Part shown: positions 1 to 13,000 of the stretch, piece by piece
Layout: every line of letters starts with the position of its first letter
Numbering within the stretch: position 1 is the first letter of the stretch
Source: Nymphaea colorata
Taxonomy: Eukaryota > Streptophyta > Magnoliopsida > Nymphaeales > Nymphaeaceae
Assembly: GCF_008831285.2 (NCBI RefSeq)
Contig: NC_045147.1
Location: 5,372,334-5,436,333 of the forward strand
Length of the DNA stretch: 64,000 nucleotides
Reading direction: 5' to 3'
Notes under the pieces: generated by a model
Told to the model about the DNA's origin: nothing
Database searches by the model: none
What the model saw: the letters and a program-made list of their open reading frames with translations, nothing else
Position numbers and translations under genes: made by a program

Positions 1-751
1 TTGACGCAGCAAAAATAAAACATATCTGAGAACAGAACTGCTTATGCACAAGTGGAAGTGAAAAAGGGGGGTCAGAGGAAAGCAAGAAGAACAGTCTCAG
101 CAAATTCACTTTAATGGACACTGATAAAGCATTAAAAAAAGGACATGGATAAAAAATTGCCAGCATACATATACAGAAGTGTAACAGTGCACAAAGAGAG
201 AAAAGGAAAGGATGTATTTAGTGTGTGTTACACACTGATGCAGCAAAATAAACATCTGAAGTGGAAGCCTATAGTGCTGCTAACTATGCTGGCTTAGTCG
301 AAAACAAGAAATCTACCACAAGATTCTGTGTATTTGTGGAAGGCAACCTTATATCTTGGAGAAGCAAAAAGCAAGGTGTAGTATCTAGATCTAGTGCAGA
401 ATCTGAGTACAGTGCTATAGCTCGAACTGCTGCTGAAATGACTTGGCTGAAATGACTTGGGCTAACTCCATGGTATCTAGCCTAAGTGTGTCGATTCCAC
501 TTCCCATGAAGATGTATTGTGACAATCGAGCAACCACATACATTGCAAATAATTCAGTTTTCCATGAGAGAATCAAACATATTGAAGTGGACTGCTATTA
601 CATTCGAGATCTCGTTCAAGGAAGAACCATTGCCACTATTCATGTACCATGTTGCAGATGTCTTCACCAAAGCTCTTTCTATTGGTGATTTCTCTAGATG
701 TTGTGAGAAGCTAAGCATGTTTAATATGTATGCTCTAGCTTGAGGGGGAGT
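1..751 (+). pseudogene. Ty1/copia RNase H fragment
   Basis: The translation shows the copia RNase H run: NYAGLVENKKSTTRFCVF, LISWRSKKQGVVSRSSAESE, then FHERIKHIEVDC and ADVFTKAL. A tandem copy of about 14 bp (gctgaaatgacttg, near 428-455) shifts the frame between AEMTW and the following block, and another shift lies near 640. The reading ends LSMFNMYALA-stop, followed by gagggggag, a polypurine tract. It belongs to the same copia family as 35827-36669 and 52593-53380. Confidence 0.85.
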
Positions 752-943
752 GTTGAATTAGAAGAGTTTATGTTTCTAGGTGGTTCTTTGTAATATTAAT
801 AGTTTATGAGGTCTCTTTAAACATTTCCCTATTTTTAGTTGATGTAATTTGTAAATCCCTTTTCTACCCTAATCTCTTTATTATGGAGATTAGGGTTAGT
901 GAATGAATTAACTTTTCCCTCTCTAAGTCTGCCGGCTGCAACA
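752..943 (+). repeat. 3' LTR of the 1-751 copia
   Basis: Begins TGTTGAATTAGAAGAG directly after the polypurine tract and resembles the LTR at 36670 in sequence and position. The TG start is clear; the end near CTGCAACA (943) is chosen for its terminal CA and is approximate. Confidence 0.65.
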
Positions 944-1149
944 AATATTGCGACCCTTGAACTTCTAAAAAATCAAAGTAACTGGAAAGCTCAATGATAA
1001 GTTGGAAAAAAAATTGAATTTCATATGGATGTAAACTGAAATCGCTGTAAGTTGACTGACATATAGTCCGTGTGTGGAGAGCAATATTGCCTTACATAGT
1101 TCAATCATACATTCATCAATTGAAACTGAAGACAGCATCAGAATAATAC

Positions 1150-1244
1150 CTGCGATGAATACAACCTAGTGCTAGAGCAAGAGAACCGGCATAGGCATAG
1201 CTCAAATCTGATGCCCCAGAAAGGTCATTTAGAAGCGAACGCGT
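1150..1244 (-). CDS. SWEETIE: SWEETIE exon 24 (last exon in window)
   Basis: 95 bp, phase 0 to 2. Acceptor ttgcag and donor gtatta. Encodes [20 protein letters not shown] then [11 protein letters not shown], matching the family block TR.LLGDLSG...[11 protein letters not shown]. The next family block (SAGGMALSSLVPATV) is not found between 1 and 1149, so the next exon lies beyond the left edge. Confidence 0.93.
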
Positions 1245-4018
1245 CTGCAAAATGAGAAGGTAATTTTTTCAATGATTAGAACCATCAACTCTGACGTTAA
1301 TACTGCAATATAGGAAGAAAGTGCATCTGTACTCGAAGCAGGCTTCACATAGGAACAGAGCTTGTAAATTCTTCATCAAAGCTTCAAAAAGTAAAAAAGT
1401 TATTGCATCATACTCACATGCCATAGTTTGCTAGAAACTATAAGCTTCAGGCTGTAAAGAAGCAGAAGACAATAACAAGTCTGATACAAACTAGCATAAG
1501 CTTCATGTTTATGAGAAGCATACCATTCTCGCAGTAAAAGAATCATTCCCTAGGCGAGATAGCAGCCCAAGACCCTCACACGCAGCTCGTCGCTGTGCAG
1601 CACCAACATCTCCATCACTAAGGATGCCCTACAAAATACACACTCAAAGCTCAGCTGTGAGAAAACAACAGGGAATGCAAGATGAGACACCAATCAAAGT
1701 TCAAGATAAAGAGGTGCACAGTCACCTGAAATATAGATTGTGCCAAACTTAGTATCTCTGGTTCCAGTGGTTGAGGACGCAATGCAAGTGATGACTACAA
1801 TGATAACAAACAAGTAGGTAAATAAGTTCTTTGAATATCTAGAGAGGGATGTCCACCTAGCAATATAGCAATCTCATAATAGCAAACTGGGACCTTCAAA
1901 CTAGTAAGAAGAGCCACACAAGCATTTGTTGTACTATAGGTGTGCCATGACTGCTTCTTTCCAGATTTCAAGGACTGCTGAATCAAGCTAAGAAGCATGA
2001 GCTTTCCCTTCGTTCCCTGGAACATATCATGATTAACCACAATTCATTATTGAGGCCATCACACATGGATTAATGAAAAATTACAGGATACCTGTGTTGC
2101 AAACATGATTCCCAAGCATGAAAGCATCTGGTTGACTAACATCTTGCTTAATGTTTCCGGCTTCATATTCAAAATGAAAACTAATAGTCAGATACAAGGA
2201 AACATGCAGGAATAACAACCTAATACCAACAAGCGAAAATAACCAACAGTCACACAAAAGGCAGACATCATGAGAAAGAATATCACAACTTTGATAGCAT
2301 TAGCAAAAAAAGCACAAGTCAATGAAACTACACTAGTATGAACAGAACTTTGTATCATGCTTGTAGAAAACGCTGAATTCATGTAAAACAGCAATATCAG
2401 GAATGTTGTGGAACCTTCTTTTGTTAATCAGTGATTCCGATAAGCAAGTCTAGGTTTTAGCAACGTAACGGACCATAAACTAGATACAACATATGAAGGC
2501 AAGCACATATCTTCACCGGCCAGTGATAATATCCCAGTTAATTGTCACCTGCGGAAAGCTAGGGAGTTCATTATCCCATAAGTAAGGATTTGCACCATCA
2601 GTTCCACCTTCAAAGGCACGAAGCTCATCCTCAAACCAATCTCTACACGTAAAGAATGAACAGGGAAAACCTGAATTTAATGATGACAGTGAAATAAAGA
2701 TTTACAAGCACAAAGATGGATGACATCATTGGAAAAAGCAACATTCTTAAATACTTAAACCAATATAACAGATGAAAAAATACCACCTGCCAAGAACCCA
2801 TGGACCTAAGCATGAATCTCTTTTGTCTAGCAATAGCCGTAAACTCGAGCTTTCTTCACATCCTGAAGGTTCCCTTTCAAAACAGATGGCATGATGAACA
2901 TTAAAATTATTAGAAGGCATATTAATTATTAAAATGATTGTAAAATACAGTATAGCAACGCTTTATCAGTATGGACAATATAATAGAGTAGCTTTAATTT
3001 GTTTATATAAGCAACACAGTAGTTACCTGAATGGTGTGGTACAGATCTCAATCATCCGCATATGATCATTTTTGTACAGCATTGGATCAGGCAGGGACTG
3101 ATAAGCAATCAACGTTCTAATAACAAAAAGATCAACAACAGGCTTTATATTCTGAGACTGCCTAGCAGGTATGCATGATATACAGGATAAGGCCCTGCGC
3201 ACAGCAAAGGATAGTTAACTACTATGAAGAAGCTGGAACAATTATCACAACTTGCAGAATCAAAGGCTAGATTTCATTAGCAAAGCAACTTACGCACTAA
3301 GGTATACCAAAACAGGCTGAAGCAATATTCCTTTATTGACTGCTGTCATATTCGAAGAAATAAATTTCTTGGTAAATGCAGTTAGTGCCTCAACTGCAGC
3401 GGTCCAAACACTACAAAAAGAAAGGAACCAAATTGAGAAAAGTCAAGGTGAAAATCTTGGGTGCTAAGCTAACCAGAAAGTCAATGACATATGTCCAATT
3501 CAGAAGCTGGTTACTATATGGCAACACAAAAGAAGGGATAATTCAGAAGTGAAACATTTTCAAACCAGTCTGGACAACATGATGAAATGAAAGACTCACT
3601 CAATACCAGCATTAATTCACAGTTCACACTAAGAGATTAAACAAAAAGTAAAAATAATGTAGTTCTCATCGAGAAAATATTAGATATACGCAGATATTTT
3701 ACAAGACTAGAAACTACATAAGCAAGTAATGAAGTAACCAGAATGCCTTTGTATAAATGTGGACCTTTTAAGAACAAAATAAGTGCATAATTGGATCAGA
3801 CCCAAATCCAAATTAACATAAAATCTTCTTTACCCTCCCTTACGTTATGTTAAGATTGTAAGACTTGGATCGGGTCAACCCAGACCCGAACCATCTTCTC
3901 CACACGCCCACACATAATGGGCGGTGGCATGCTTGCAAATTATTGTTGTTTTGTGTATTTACTTGTAACACAAATTAGGTTACATTAATGATAAGGGACA
4001 GGCACCAAGGCTGCTGCT

Positions 4019-4085
<67 letters not shown>

Positions 4086-7035
4086 CACGAGCAGTCCTCT
4101 TCTCTTCTTCTTCTCCTCCTGCATCTACTAAAGACTCCATCCAGTGGTTTGGTATCATACATCAAAATCTTACACATTATTCATGGTCTTACACCATTAA
4201 TAACTTGCCCTTCAATATCCAAAATCTGTCATTGGTTAAGCCCGTATTAAATAGATGGACAACCTGTCCTTCAGTTCTGACAAAATCACAAACCTTGGTC
4301 ATCAACCTCAAATGTGTTTGGCATGAATATGGGCAACTAGGTTGAAAAGACATGTTCATATCACTTTGATTGTGTTAGCCTCTCGCTAACACAGCAGGTT
4401 ACAAGAGTAAGTCGCCCTGCTAAAACCCCTAAACTCATCCACGTAGACCTAATCCCCAATTAGGGCTCTCCCTCACCAGAGGGTCCAACATTCAATCCTT
4501 CCGATAATCCTCAAATCAGCCCCTTCGACCAATTTATAAAAATAAAGAAAAGGCATACTTTTTTACAGTTTCCCAAAACTAGATTAGAATGTGAGTTGTA
4601 GCTGCACCCATTATAACTGCTCAGAATTTCAGTCGGTTCCTTTTGCAAAATTACTATACATGCTTCAGTACAGCAAAAATGGGATGATGAATGAGGATAA
4701 TTTACCATTCAATTAATGGTAAAGGAAGAGATGCATGTCATTTTGTTAAGCAAGAAAAGTTAGGATTAGAAACCAGGGTACTTTTAACCATAAGAGAAAA
4801 TTCACCATGTTTTTGTTATCACCAAAATTATGTAGCTTTTTGGAATCTTAGTGCCTTATCAGTGCAAAATAGAACATCATGCAGTTCGAGCAATAGTTCA
4901 GCTTACCAAACTTCAGATTTTAAGTCATCCAGTGGCTTGATTTGAAGATCAGTATTTCCTTGAAATGCCATCGCCCACAAAGCAAGTATATCGAACACCT
5001 GGGCATTAAGTACCTACATATACAAAGAAGGTAAACCAGTAAAAATGTTGTGATGGATATGTCACAGAGGTAGGATTCACAAACTTGATAAATCTCACAA
5101 CCTCCTTCGGCATAGAGGCTATAGATGAGGCAAGAAGTAACCACCCAGCTTCCTTTTCTACAGCTGCAGCAATAGGGTTGCTACTACATTCAGTTATCAT
5201 GTCTTTAGCAACTTCGAATGCTGCTTTTTGCAATCTGTAGGCAGATAAACAAATTAAGAAAGATAGTCAATGCTAATGAAACCAGCAGAAAAGTAAAGAG
5301 AGCATCTCCATAAAGCTAACATGACTTCAAGTTCCTTAAGAGGAAGTTCGGAAAGAAATCACCAAACTGTTTGAGAGAAAGAAAGATGTGAACCGCAGTA
5401 CACACTTACAGCCTGTTTGAATGGAGGGAGAGGGAGGGAAATGAATGGAAAGAAAGACCTTCCCTGTGTTTGGATGACTTATTAATATGGAGGGATAGGA
5501 AGAGAGAACTAATAATTGTGTTTGGATGCAAGGGAAAGGAAAGGAAAGGGAGGGGAAGGAAATGAGTTTTTAATGTAATTCCAATCCCTTCGAAAATGGA
5601 GAGATTAGAAGGGAAAGGAATGGATGATCATTTCCTTTCCTTTCTTCTCCTTTCCCTCCCCATTCCCTTCCCTTCCCTTTCCTTTTCTTTCCCTTCCATC
5701 CATTCCTTTCCCTCTCTTTCCCTTCATCCAAACATAGCATTAAAGTCTTGCATTTGATTCAGTTTGGGATGCACGCTAGATTGATTGCCAAGGCTAAATT
5801 GCCAAGGCTAAAGGCCCAACATTATCAAACTTTTACACCTAAACCAAGCATCATGCAAAAGTCTCCTCATTCATGGCCTCCACCTGATGAAGGTACGACA
5901 GCAGCAGAAGTATTTGATGATGACCAGAAGACATTTTCAAACTTCACAGAATCTGCTTTGAAGTCTCCTGCCAACGACAAGGACCAATTACACCAGCATC
6001 CATGAATAATTATTTCTTCATCTCAGACATGAGCAGAACATCCTCCAGCATACACGTCAGTCAAAAACTATTTTTGTCTTCCTTATTGTAATATTTTTTT
6101 AACTTAGGTTAGTGCTTTAGCTAAGCCTCGGCACCGGGCCCAGGCCGGGCCCGGCCCAATTTGAAAACGGCCTGGATCTGACCGGCCCACTACCCGGACC
6201 GTTTATTAACGGGCCAGGTACTGGGCCGGGCTGGGTACTGGTCCTCGTCTTCCCAATCCGAGGCCTGGCCCGTTTTTAAATTGATAGCTGGGTGGATCGG
6301 GCTGGGCGGGTCCGGCCGTCTGGTCCGGATCCAACCCGTGGGCCGTGGAGAGCCCGATACTGGAGGGCTCCCTCCCTTCCTCTCAAGTGTTTTGAGTTTG
6401 ATGAGAGAGAAGAACAAACAGAGAAGGGAGGAGGCGGAAACGAAGAGGAAGAAGAAGTTGAGGAAGAAGAGGAACTGAGGGGAAGGAAGGAGGCGGCGCA
6501 GCACTTACAGCTTTCCCTCTTTCTATTTCTCTTTCTCTTTGAGTTTGAAGGAAGAAGGCGGAAACGAAGAGGAAGAAGAGGAACTGAGGGGAAGGAAGGA
6601 GGCGGCGAGGCACTTACCTGCTTTCCCTCTCCCTCTCAACGTTCTCTTCTCACCCTCCAAACAAAAATCCTAAGTTGTCGAAATGTAACGGGCGGAACGG
6701 GTCCCAACGGGCCGTTTTTTGAACCCGGACCTGGCCTGTTATTATGGCGGGCCGGGCCGGGCACAATGGATTAAAACCCGACACAAAAAATTTAAGGCCC
6801 GTAGCCGGTGGCAGCCCGGCCCGGCGCCCAGCCCTAGTTTTAGCCTTTGTAAGTGAAGCCAGTCTTGTACTTTACTGTATTTAGTGGTATCTTAAGTTAG
6901 GGCTTTGTCCTTCATTGTAGTTGTTCTTTTCTTTGAGCTGAAGAACATCCGGCTGATGTACTCTTGTGCAGAATGAAATAACATCAAATCTTCTTGTTTT
7001 CTGTGGTTGAGTTTGTTGATTTGAACGATGTGTAC

Positions 7036-7093
<58 letters not shown>

Positions 7094-10000
7094 CACAGCC
7101 ACTGTCACAAATATCGCGTTTTATTTGAAAAGACAACGATAAATACATTAAATATAACTCAGCCATATAAATCATCAATAAAATGCGTCTTTTGGAAAAA
7201 GAAGTCGGAAAATAAAAAAGGCGAAAAAGTCACGTTTTTTTGCGCTTTTCTTTTTTTTTAAGTGTTCAGCCAACCGTGAGTTTCTATCTTGAGAGAGAGG
7301 TGATTAACCAGAAGATTAAACATAATAAAGAAGAGAGAGTGCTGAAAGGAGCATATATTAATGAAGATTAATTATGTAATAAAGAGGAGAGAGAGATGGT
7401 TTACAGAAAATTAGATGCAATCAAGAAAGAGGGAGAGAGATCCCAGCTGCTCCTACGAAACCCTAACCCACAGCATTAACTCAGCCTTCATATCATGCAG
7501 CAGGGTGAATGGGATCTAGCATGGGGACCAACCAAATTTATTATTTCGTAAACCCTACAATCGAGTGCCGGTTTTAGTTCTTGTTTTACAATTATCAATC
7601 TCTCATTCTTGCTGCAAGAATTATCTAGCAGCCGTTCTGTCTGCACATGTGGGAAACCAGGTAGATTGGAAAAGGATAAGATGATGCATGGCTGCATTTT
7701 GAGTATTTGACATATTTTTATGATTATATTATTCACTAGTTTTATTATACCTATAACTATGTCACCTGAGTGCAGGGTGTGGTTGCAGGTGCGGGTGCGG
7801 GATGCAGCAAATCCCAAAAAAAATTCAGTGGCAGGTGCAGATATATATATTATATACATACACTCTATAAATAATACATAAATATAATCATAAAAATAAG
7901 TGACAAACTGACAATGTTTTATAAGTTACAACTTATAGGCTTTGTCACACGGGTACTCCTAAGGAGGAGTAGGAGTACCCGCATGGTACCGGTACGACAC
8001 CGGTACTAGTACGGGTACGCCCCTGGGTGCAGCAAGGGTGCTGCGTTGACATCACCGGGTGCGGTCAATGTACCCAAGGTCATTTTCGACCTTTTTTAGA
8101 CTCGGTCAAAGTTGACCGAGTCTAAAGTTGTCCGATTTTAATGTTAACATTTTCTACATTTTAACGTTTTAAACCATTTTAATGTTAAATTTTTCGAAAC
8201 CCTAAAACAGTTTTTCGTTTCATTTGCTTTCGTTTCTTCGTCTTCACTCACCGACGACCACACATGACGAGCGGCGAAGGCAGGGGCGGCGACCGGCGGC
8301 GACCGGCGACGAACGGCGACGACAGGCAGCGACGGCAAACGATCTCCAGCAACAGAAGGTGGCGAACGGCAACGGTATTTGCTTTTTTTCCTCATTTTCT
8401 CAATTTCTGTCGATGGGTTGAGCCTTCCATCGTCTCCGGTGCCGGCAGACGGTGCTTTTCACCGGCGAGGAACGATGCTCTCTCTTTTTTCCCTTGATAC
8501 GATACTGATATAGCTTTGCTCACTCTTTTTTGTTTGTCTCTTTTTTCTGTTCCCTCTTTTTTGTTCGCCTTTTTTTTGTTCCCTCTTTTTTCTTCATTCT
8601 TGCTTCATAGTGTTGGGGTTCGTTTTTTTGCTTCGCTGGCTCCTTTGTCTTGTTATGTAAAAGTCTATGTTGTTCTTTTGTTTGTGCTTCTGCTTTTGTA
8701 CACGCATGATTTTCTTTGGCCTCAGTTGAGCAGTAAATTTGCGCTTAGTTTTTGGATACAAATCGTGTCTTGTTGTCAGAAATGTGTTGATTTCAATTTG
8801 TTTTTCGAGTGGGTTCTTATTTTGTGTTGGAGGGAAAGGGGATCCTTCTATCATGTCTTGTTTTCAAGTGGGGATCCTTCTATCTCCATATTCAAGATTC
8901 TTATATGGCTTTGGTTCTGTGACTTCTGTCTTGCAGCTCTTGCTAAGTGCTTCTCATATAAGTTGTAATGGCTGATAAAGAAAAAGAAACAATGCCTACA
9001 AGTGGAAGTGGAAATGTAGCAAGCAGCAGTAGTAGTGTTAATACTGCTGCAGTAGAGAAGGATAATCCATCTCAGCCTCTTTGGCGCTATGTGAAAAAAC
9101 TAGGAAAAGGACTAGGTGGTGGTGGGAATGTAATTTTTTCTTGCAAACTATGTAATATGACGATCACTGGCTCTTATACACGTTGCAAGGCACATTTCTT
9201 GCATATCTCAGGCCATAGAATTAGACCACGCCCAAAAGTTACCAAATAGGAGATTAAGATATTCAAAAAAGAACACGATGCAGCTAAGACGAAGAAATCT
9301 TCAGCCAAGTCAAGTGTATTTGTTCCTCTTTATGCTATTGAAGAAGAAAAAGATGGTTCAAAAAAAAGAAAAACATTAGCACAAGCATTCAATAATATGG
9401 GAAGGGCACAGATGGATAGAAGGATCGGAAGGTTCTCTTTTGCAAGTTCACTTCCTTTTAATGTAGCCAGAAGTCCTTATTGAAAAGATGTTGTTACAGG
9501 TTTTGCTAATTGCAGTTTAAGTGGTTATATACCCTCGAGTTCAGAGAAGTTGAGAACAGTAATTCTTGCAGAAGAGAAGGCAAATATCGAAAAATTATTA
9601 GAGAAGAAATTTTCATGGATACGATATGGAGTATCCATTGTTTCTAACGGGTGGACTGATATACAAAGATGGCCACTGATAAATTTTATTGTTTATTCGC
9701 TTGATGGACCAATCTTCTTGAAATGCGTTGATGCATCTGGGGAGTATAAAGATGTTGAGTATTTAAAAGGGCTATTTATAAAAGTCATCAAAGAAGTGGG
9801 TGAAGATAGTGTTGTGCAAATTATTGCTGATAATGCTCCAGTTTGCCAACAAATAGGAATGAATTTGGCAAGTGATCCCAAGTATAGTCACATATTTTGG
9901 ACTCCTTGTGTGTGGCACACAATATAAATCTAAGTATTTGCAACTCATCAAAAGATGATCCAAATGCCGGTTTGTTGTGTTCATGGATTGTGGAGCTTGA

Positions 10001-13000
10001 GCATGATGTCAAAAACATCAGAAATTTTGTTGCAAACCACAACAATGCTCTTGTTATATTTAATAGGCATTCTGATTTGAAAATATTGATGGTAGCAGAG
10101 ACTCGTTTTGCATCGATTATTGTAATGATAAAAAGAATAAAGCAAGTGAAACATGCATGAACACTTATGGTGACTGACAATGATTGGGAGTTTTATCGGA
10201 GTGATGACGTGAAGGCTCAAGAAATTAAAAAATGTATTTTAGATGATGAATGGTGGGATAAAGTTGCATATTTTCTACAGTTTACAAAGCCTATTTGGCA
10301 AATGCTGAGACATGTTTCATAGAGTTTATGATATGTGGGATAACATGATTGAAAAAATTCAAAACATCATTTTTAGACATGAGAAGAAAAATGTTGCACT
10401 TGATGATTCTGAGTTTTTCGATCATGTGCATAAAATTTTAGTAAGAAGATAGAACAGAAGCAATAACCCTTTGCATTGTATGGCACAATCTTTGTCACAC
10501 GGAGGAGTACCCGCACGGTACGGGTACGACACGGGTACGGGTACGGCCCTGGGTACGGCAGGGTACTGCGTTGACCGTACCGGGTGCAGTCAACGCACCC
10601 AAGGTCATTTTTTACTTTTTCAAACTCGGTCAATGTTGACTAAGTCCAAATTTGTCCAATTTTAATGTTAACGATTTTTACATTTTAACTTTTTAAACCA
10701 TTTTAACGTTAAAATTTTCGAAACCCTCATTTTAATGTCTCACTTCCCTTTTTTCTTCTATCCCCTCTATTGGAAATGGAATGTCACCAACATTCCATTG
10801 CTCTCCAGCCTCTCCTTCAATAATCTCTGCTACTCCTTCAAGGTTCAAAAAATCAAGATCGTCCTCAAGGTCATCAAGTATTACAGATTGTTCTTCTTCA
10901 ACCCAAGAATCTAATATATCAAAATGGTCAATGTTGATAGGATCATATTGAGTGTGATGCTTCCTTGTAGATGTTGTTTCTAATTGCCTAACAAGAGAAG
11001 AAATTAACAAAATGTTAGAAATTAAAATATATATTAGAATTTGCTATTTTGCATAACAAATGTTTACCTTTGTCTCAACTTCATATTATAACGAACGTAA
11101 ACAAGGTCATTCAACCTTTTATGTTCCAACCTATTCCTCTTCTTACTGTGGATGTGCTGAAATACACTCCAATTTCTTTCACATCCAGTTGCACTACATA
11201 TTTTGCTGAGGATTCTGATTGCAAGCTTCCTTAATTCTAGGCAATCAGGCCCAAACCTTTCCCACCACAAATCTAATAACAGATGGAAAGTAAAAATGAG
11301 ATAGAATAAATATATGAGAAGGTAGAAGCTAAACAACAAATAAAATAAACCAAAAAGTATAAAGTCTCTTTTTCTAATACCTGGACGCATAGTTGACCTG
11401 CATCGAATTGTTGTGTCTCTCCCCATGCTACCAGAAGCCGTATCATATTTGTTGATCGACATATGGATAGCGTCTTGTTCTTTATAATCATTTACTAATA
11501 CCTCAACACAATCCAACATGCCATACTCGACCTCTCTGTCCTTCTTAAAAGTGGGAAGATATCTAATAGCAGGATTTAGGTAGTAGGCTGCTGCATGAAG
11601 TGGACGATGAAGTTGTCCATACCACCTTTCATCTATAATCTTCCATATAGGCATGTACAACTTCTTTTTTCCCTTCATATTATCTCTAATGGCCTCCTTG
11701 GGTCTGTCCATAGACACGTATAAATATCCAATAGATGGTCTATCTTCACTATCAACTAATCTGAGGACTTTCACTAGAGGTACACAAATCTTCAATAAGT
11801 GCACACATGATTCCCAAAAGTCAGCATCGAAGATGGTATCCACAACTGTCATAGCCTTTCTTTTATAGGCATGTGGATATGCAACTCAATCATCACTTGA
11901 AAACATCTGCCTGAGAGGAGTTCTTCGCTTGACTATACCCTGCACAGTCAAAACATTTGTAGCAAACCGTGTTTGTGCATGTCGAATCAATTCAACCCGA
12001 TTTGTGAATGTCCTCATCAAATTCAAGACATAAGCATGATTATAAATAAACATTGTGATTTCTTGGCATCTTTGAACTGTCAACTTCATATCATCTCTTT
12101 CACCAAGATCCTGAAGCATAAGATTTACACAGTGAGCAGCACATGGACTCCAATAAAATGTCCTATATCGTGCTGCTAACATTTCACCTGCAGCTTTATA
12201 ATTTGTTGCATTATCAGTGATAAATTGCACGACATTTTGAGGCCCAACTTCTTGTATAACTTTATCAAAAAGCTCAAACAAAACATCAGCAGTCTTAGGA
12301 GTATCAGACAAATCAACAGATTTTAAGAACATAGTACCAAGGGGGCAATATACAAGGAAGTTTACCAATGTTCTGTTCTTGATGTCTATCCACCCATCTG
12401 CCATTACACTGCATCCTGTAGCTTTCCAGCTCAATTTCAGTTCATCACAATATGCCTTGACATCTCTAACTACATTGTTGAGAATTTTACCTGGCAATTT
12501 ATGAAAAGAGGGCATTGTATACCCTCGGCCTACAGTAGCAATCGCATCTGCTATAGCCTGAAAATGAAAAGAGTTTGCTGCATTGAAGGAAATGGATGTG
12601 TCATAGAACCACCTTCCTATGGTTTCATCTGCTGCTTCAACAATATCTTTTGAACACATGGCTGTAGGAATCTCAGGCTAAGCACCAACAACAGTATAAT
12701 TGGAAAAAAAATTGTTGATCGAACCAGACATATTACTTGACTTCATAGTAGGTACTCTACCAACACCAGTACGACCCCCACTCCTACCACGTCCTTGTAA
12801 ACTTGTACTTGCACCTCTTCTTTTTTTTTGTTGTAGTTGAAGAACCACCTGTATGCATAATGTCTTTCCCTTTAGTTGTTCCCAAACTGACACCAACATG
12901 TTCTTCTTCAAGCTCAAGCTCAACGTCTTCACCTTCACTTTCTTCCTGTGCATGTGGGTCCCCATATCCTTTCTCTGCATCTTGCATTTCTTTTTCAATC

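Noticed and set aside
6881-7261. Tyr-Ile repeat frames on both strands
   Set aside because: Produced by the AT microsatellite at 7042-7089.
8516-8968. 150-codon Leu/Phe/Ser-rich frame before the hAT-1 transposase
   Set aside because: It is a T-rich leader or intron of hAT-1; no domain, and it runs out just where the real transposase ATG starts.
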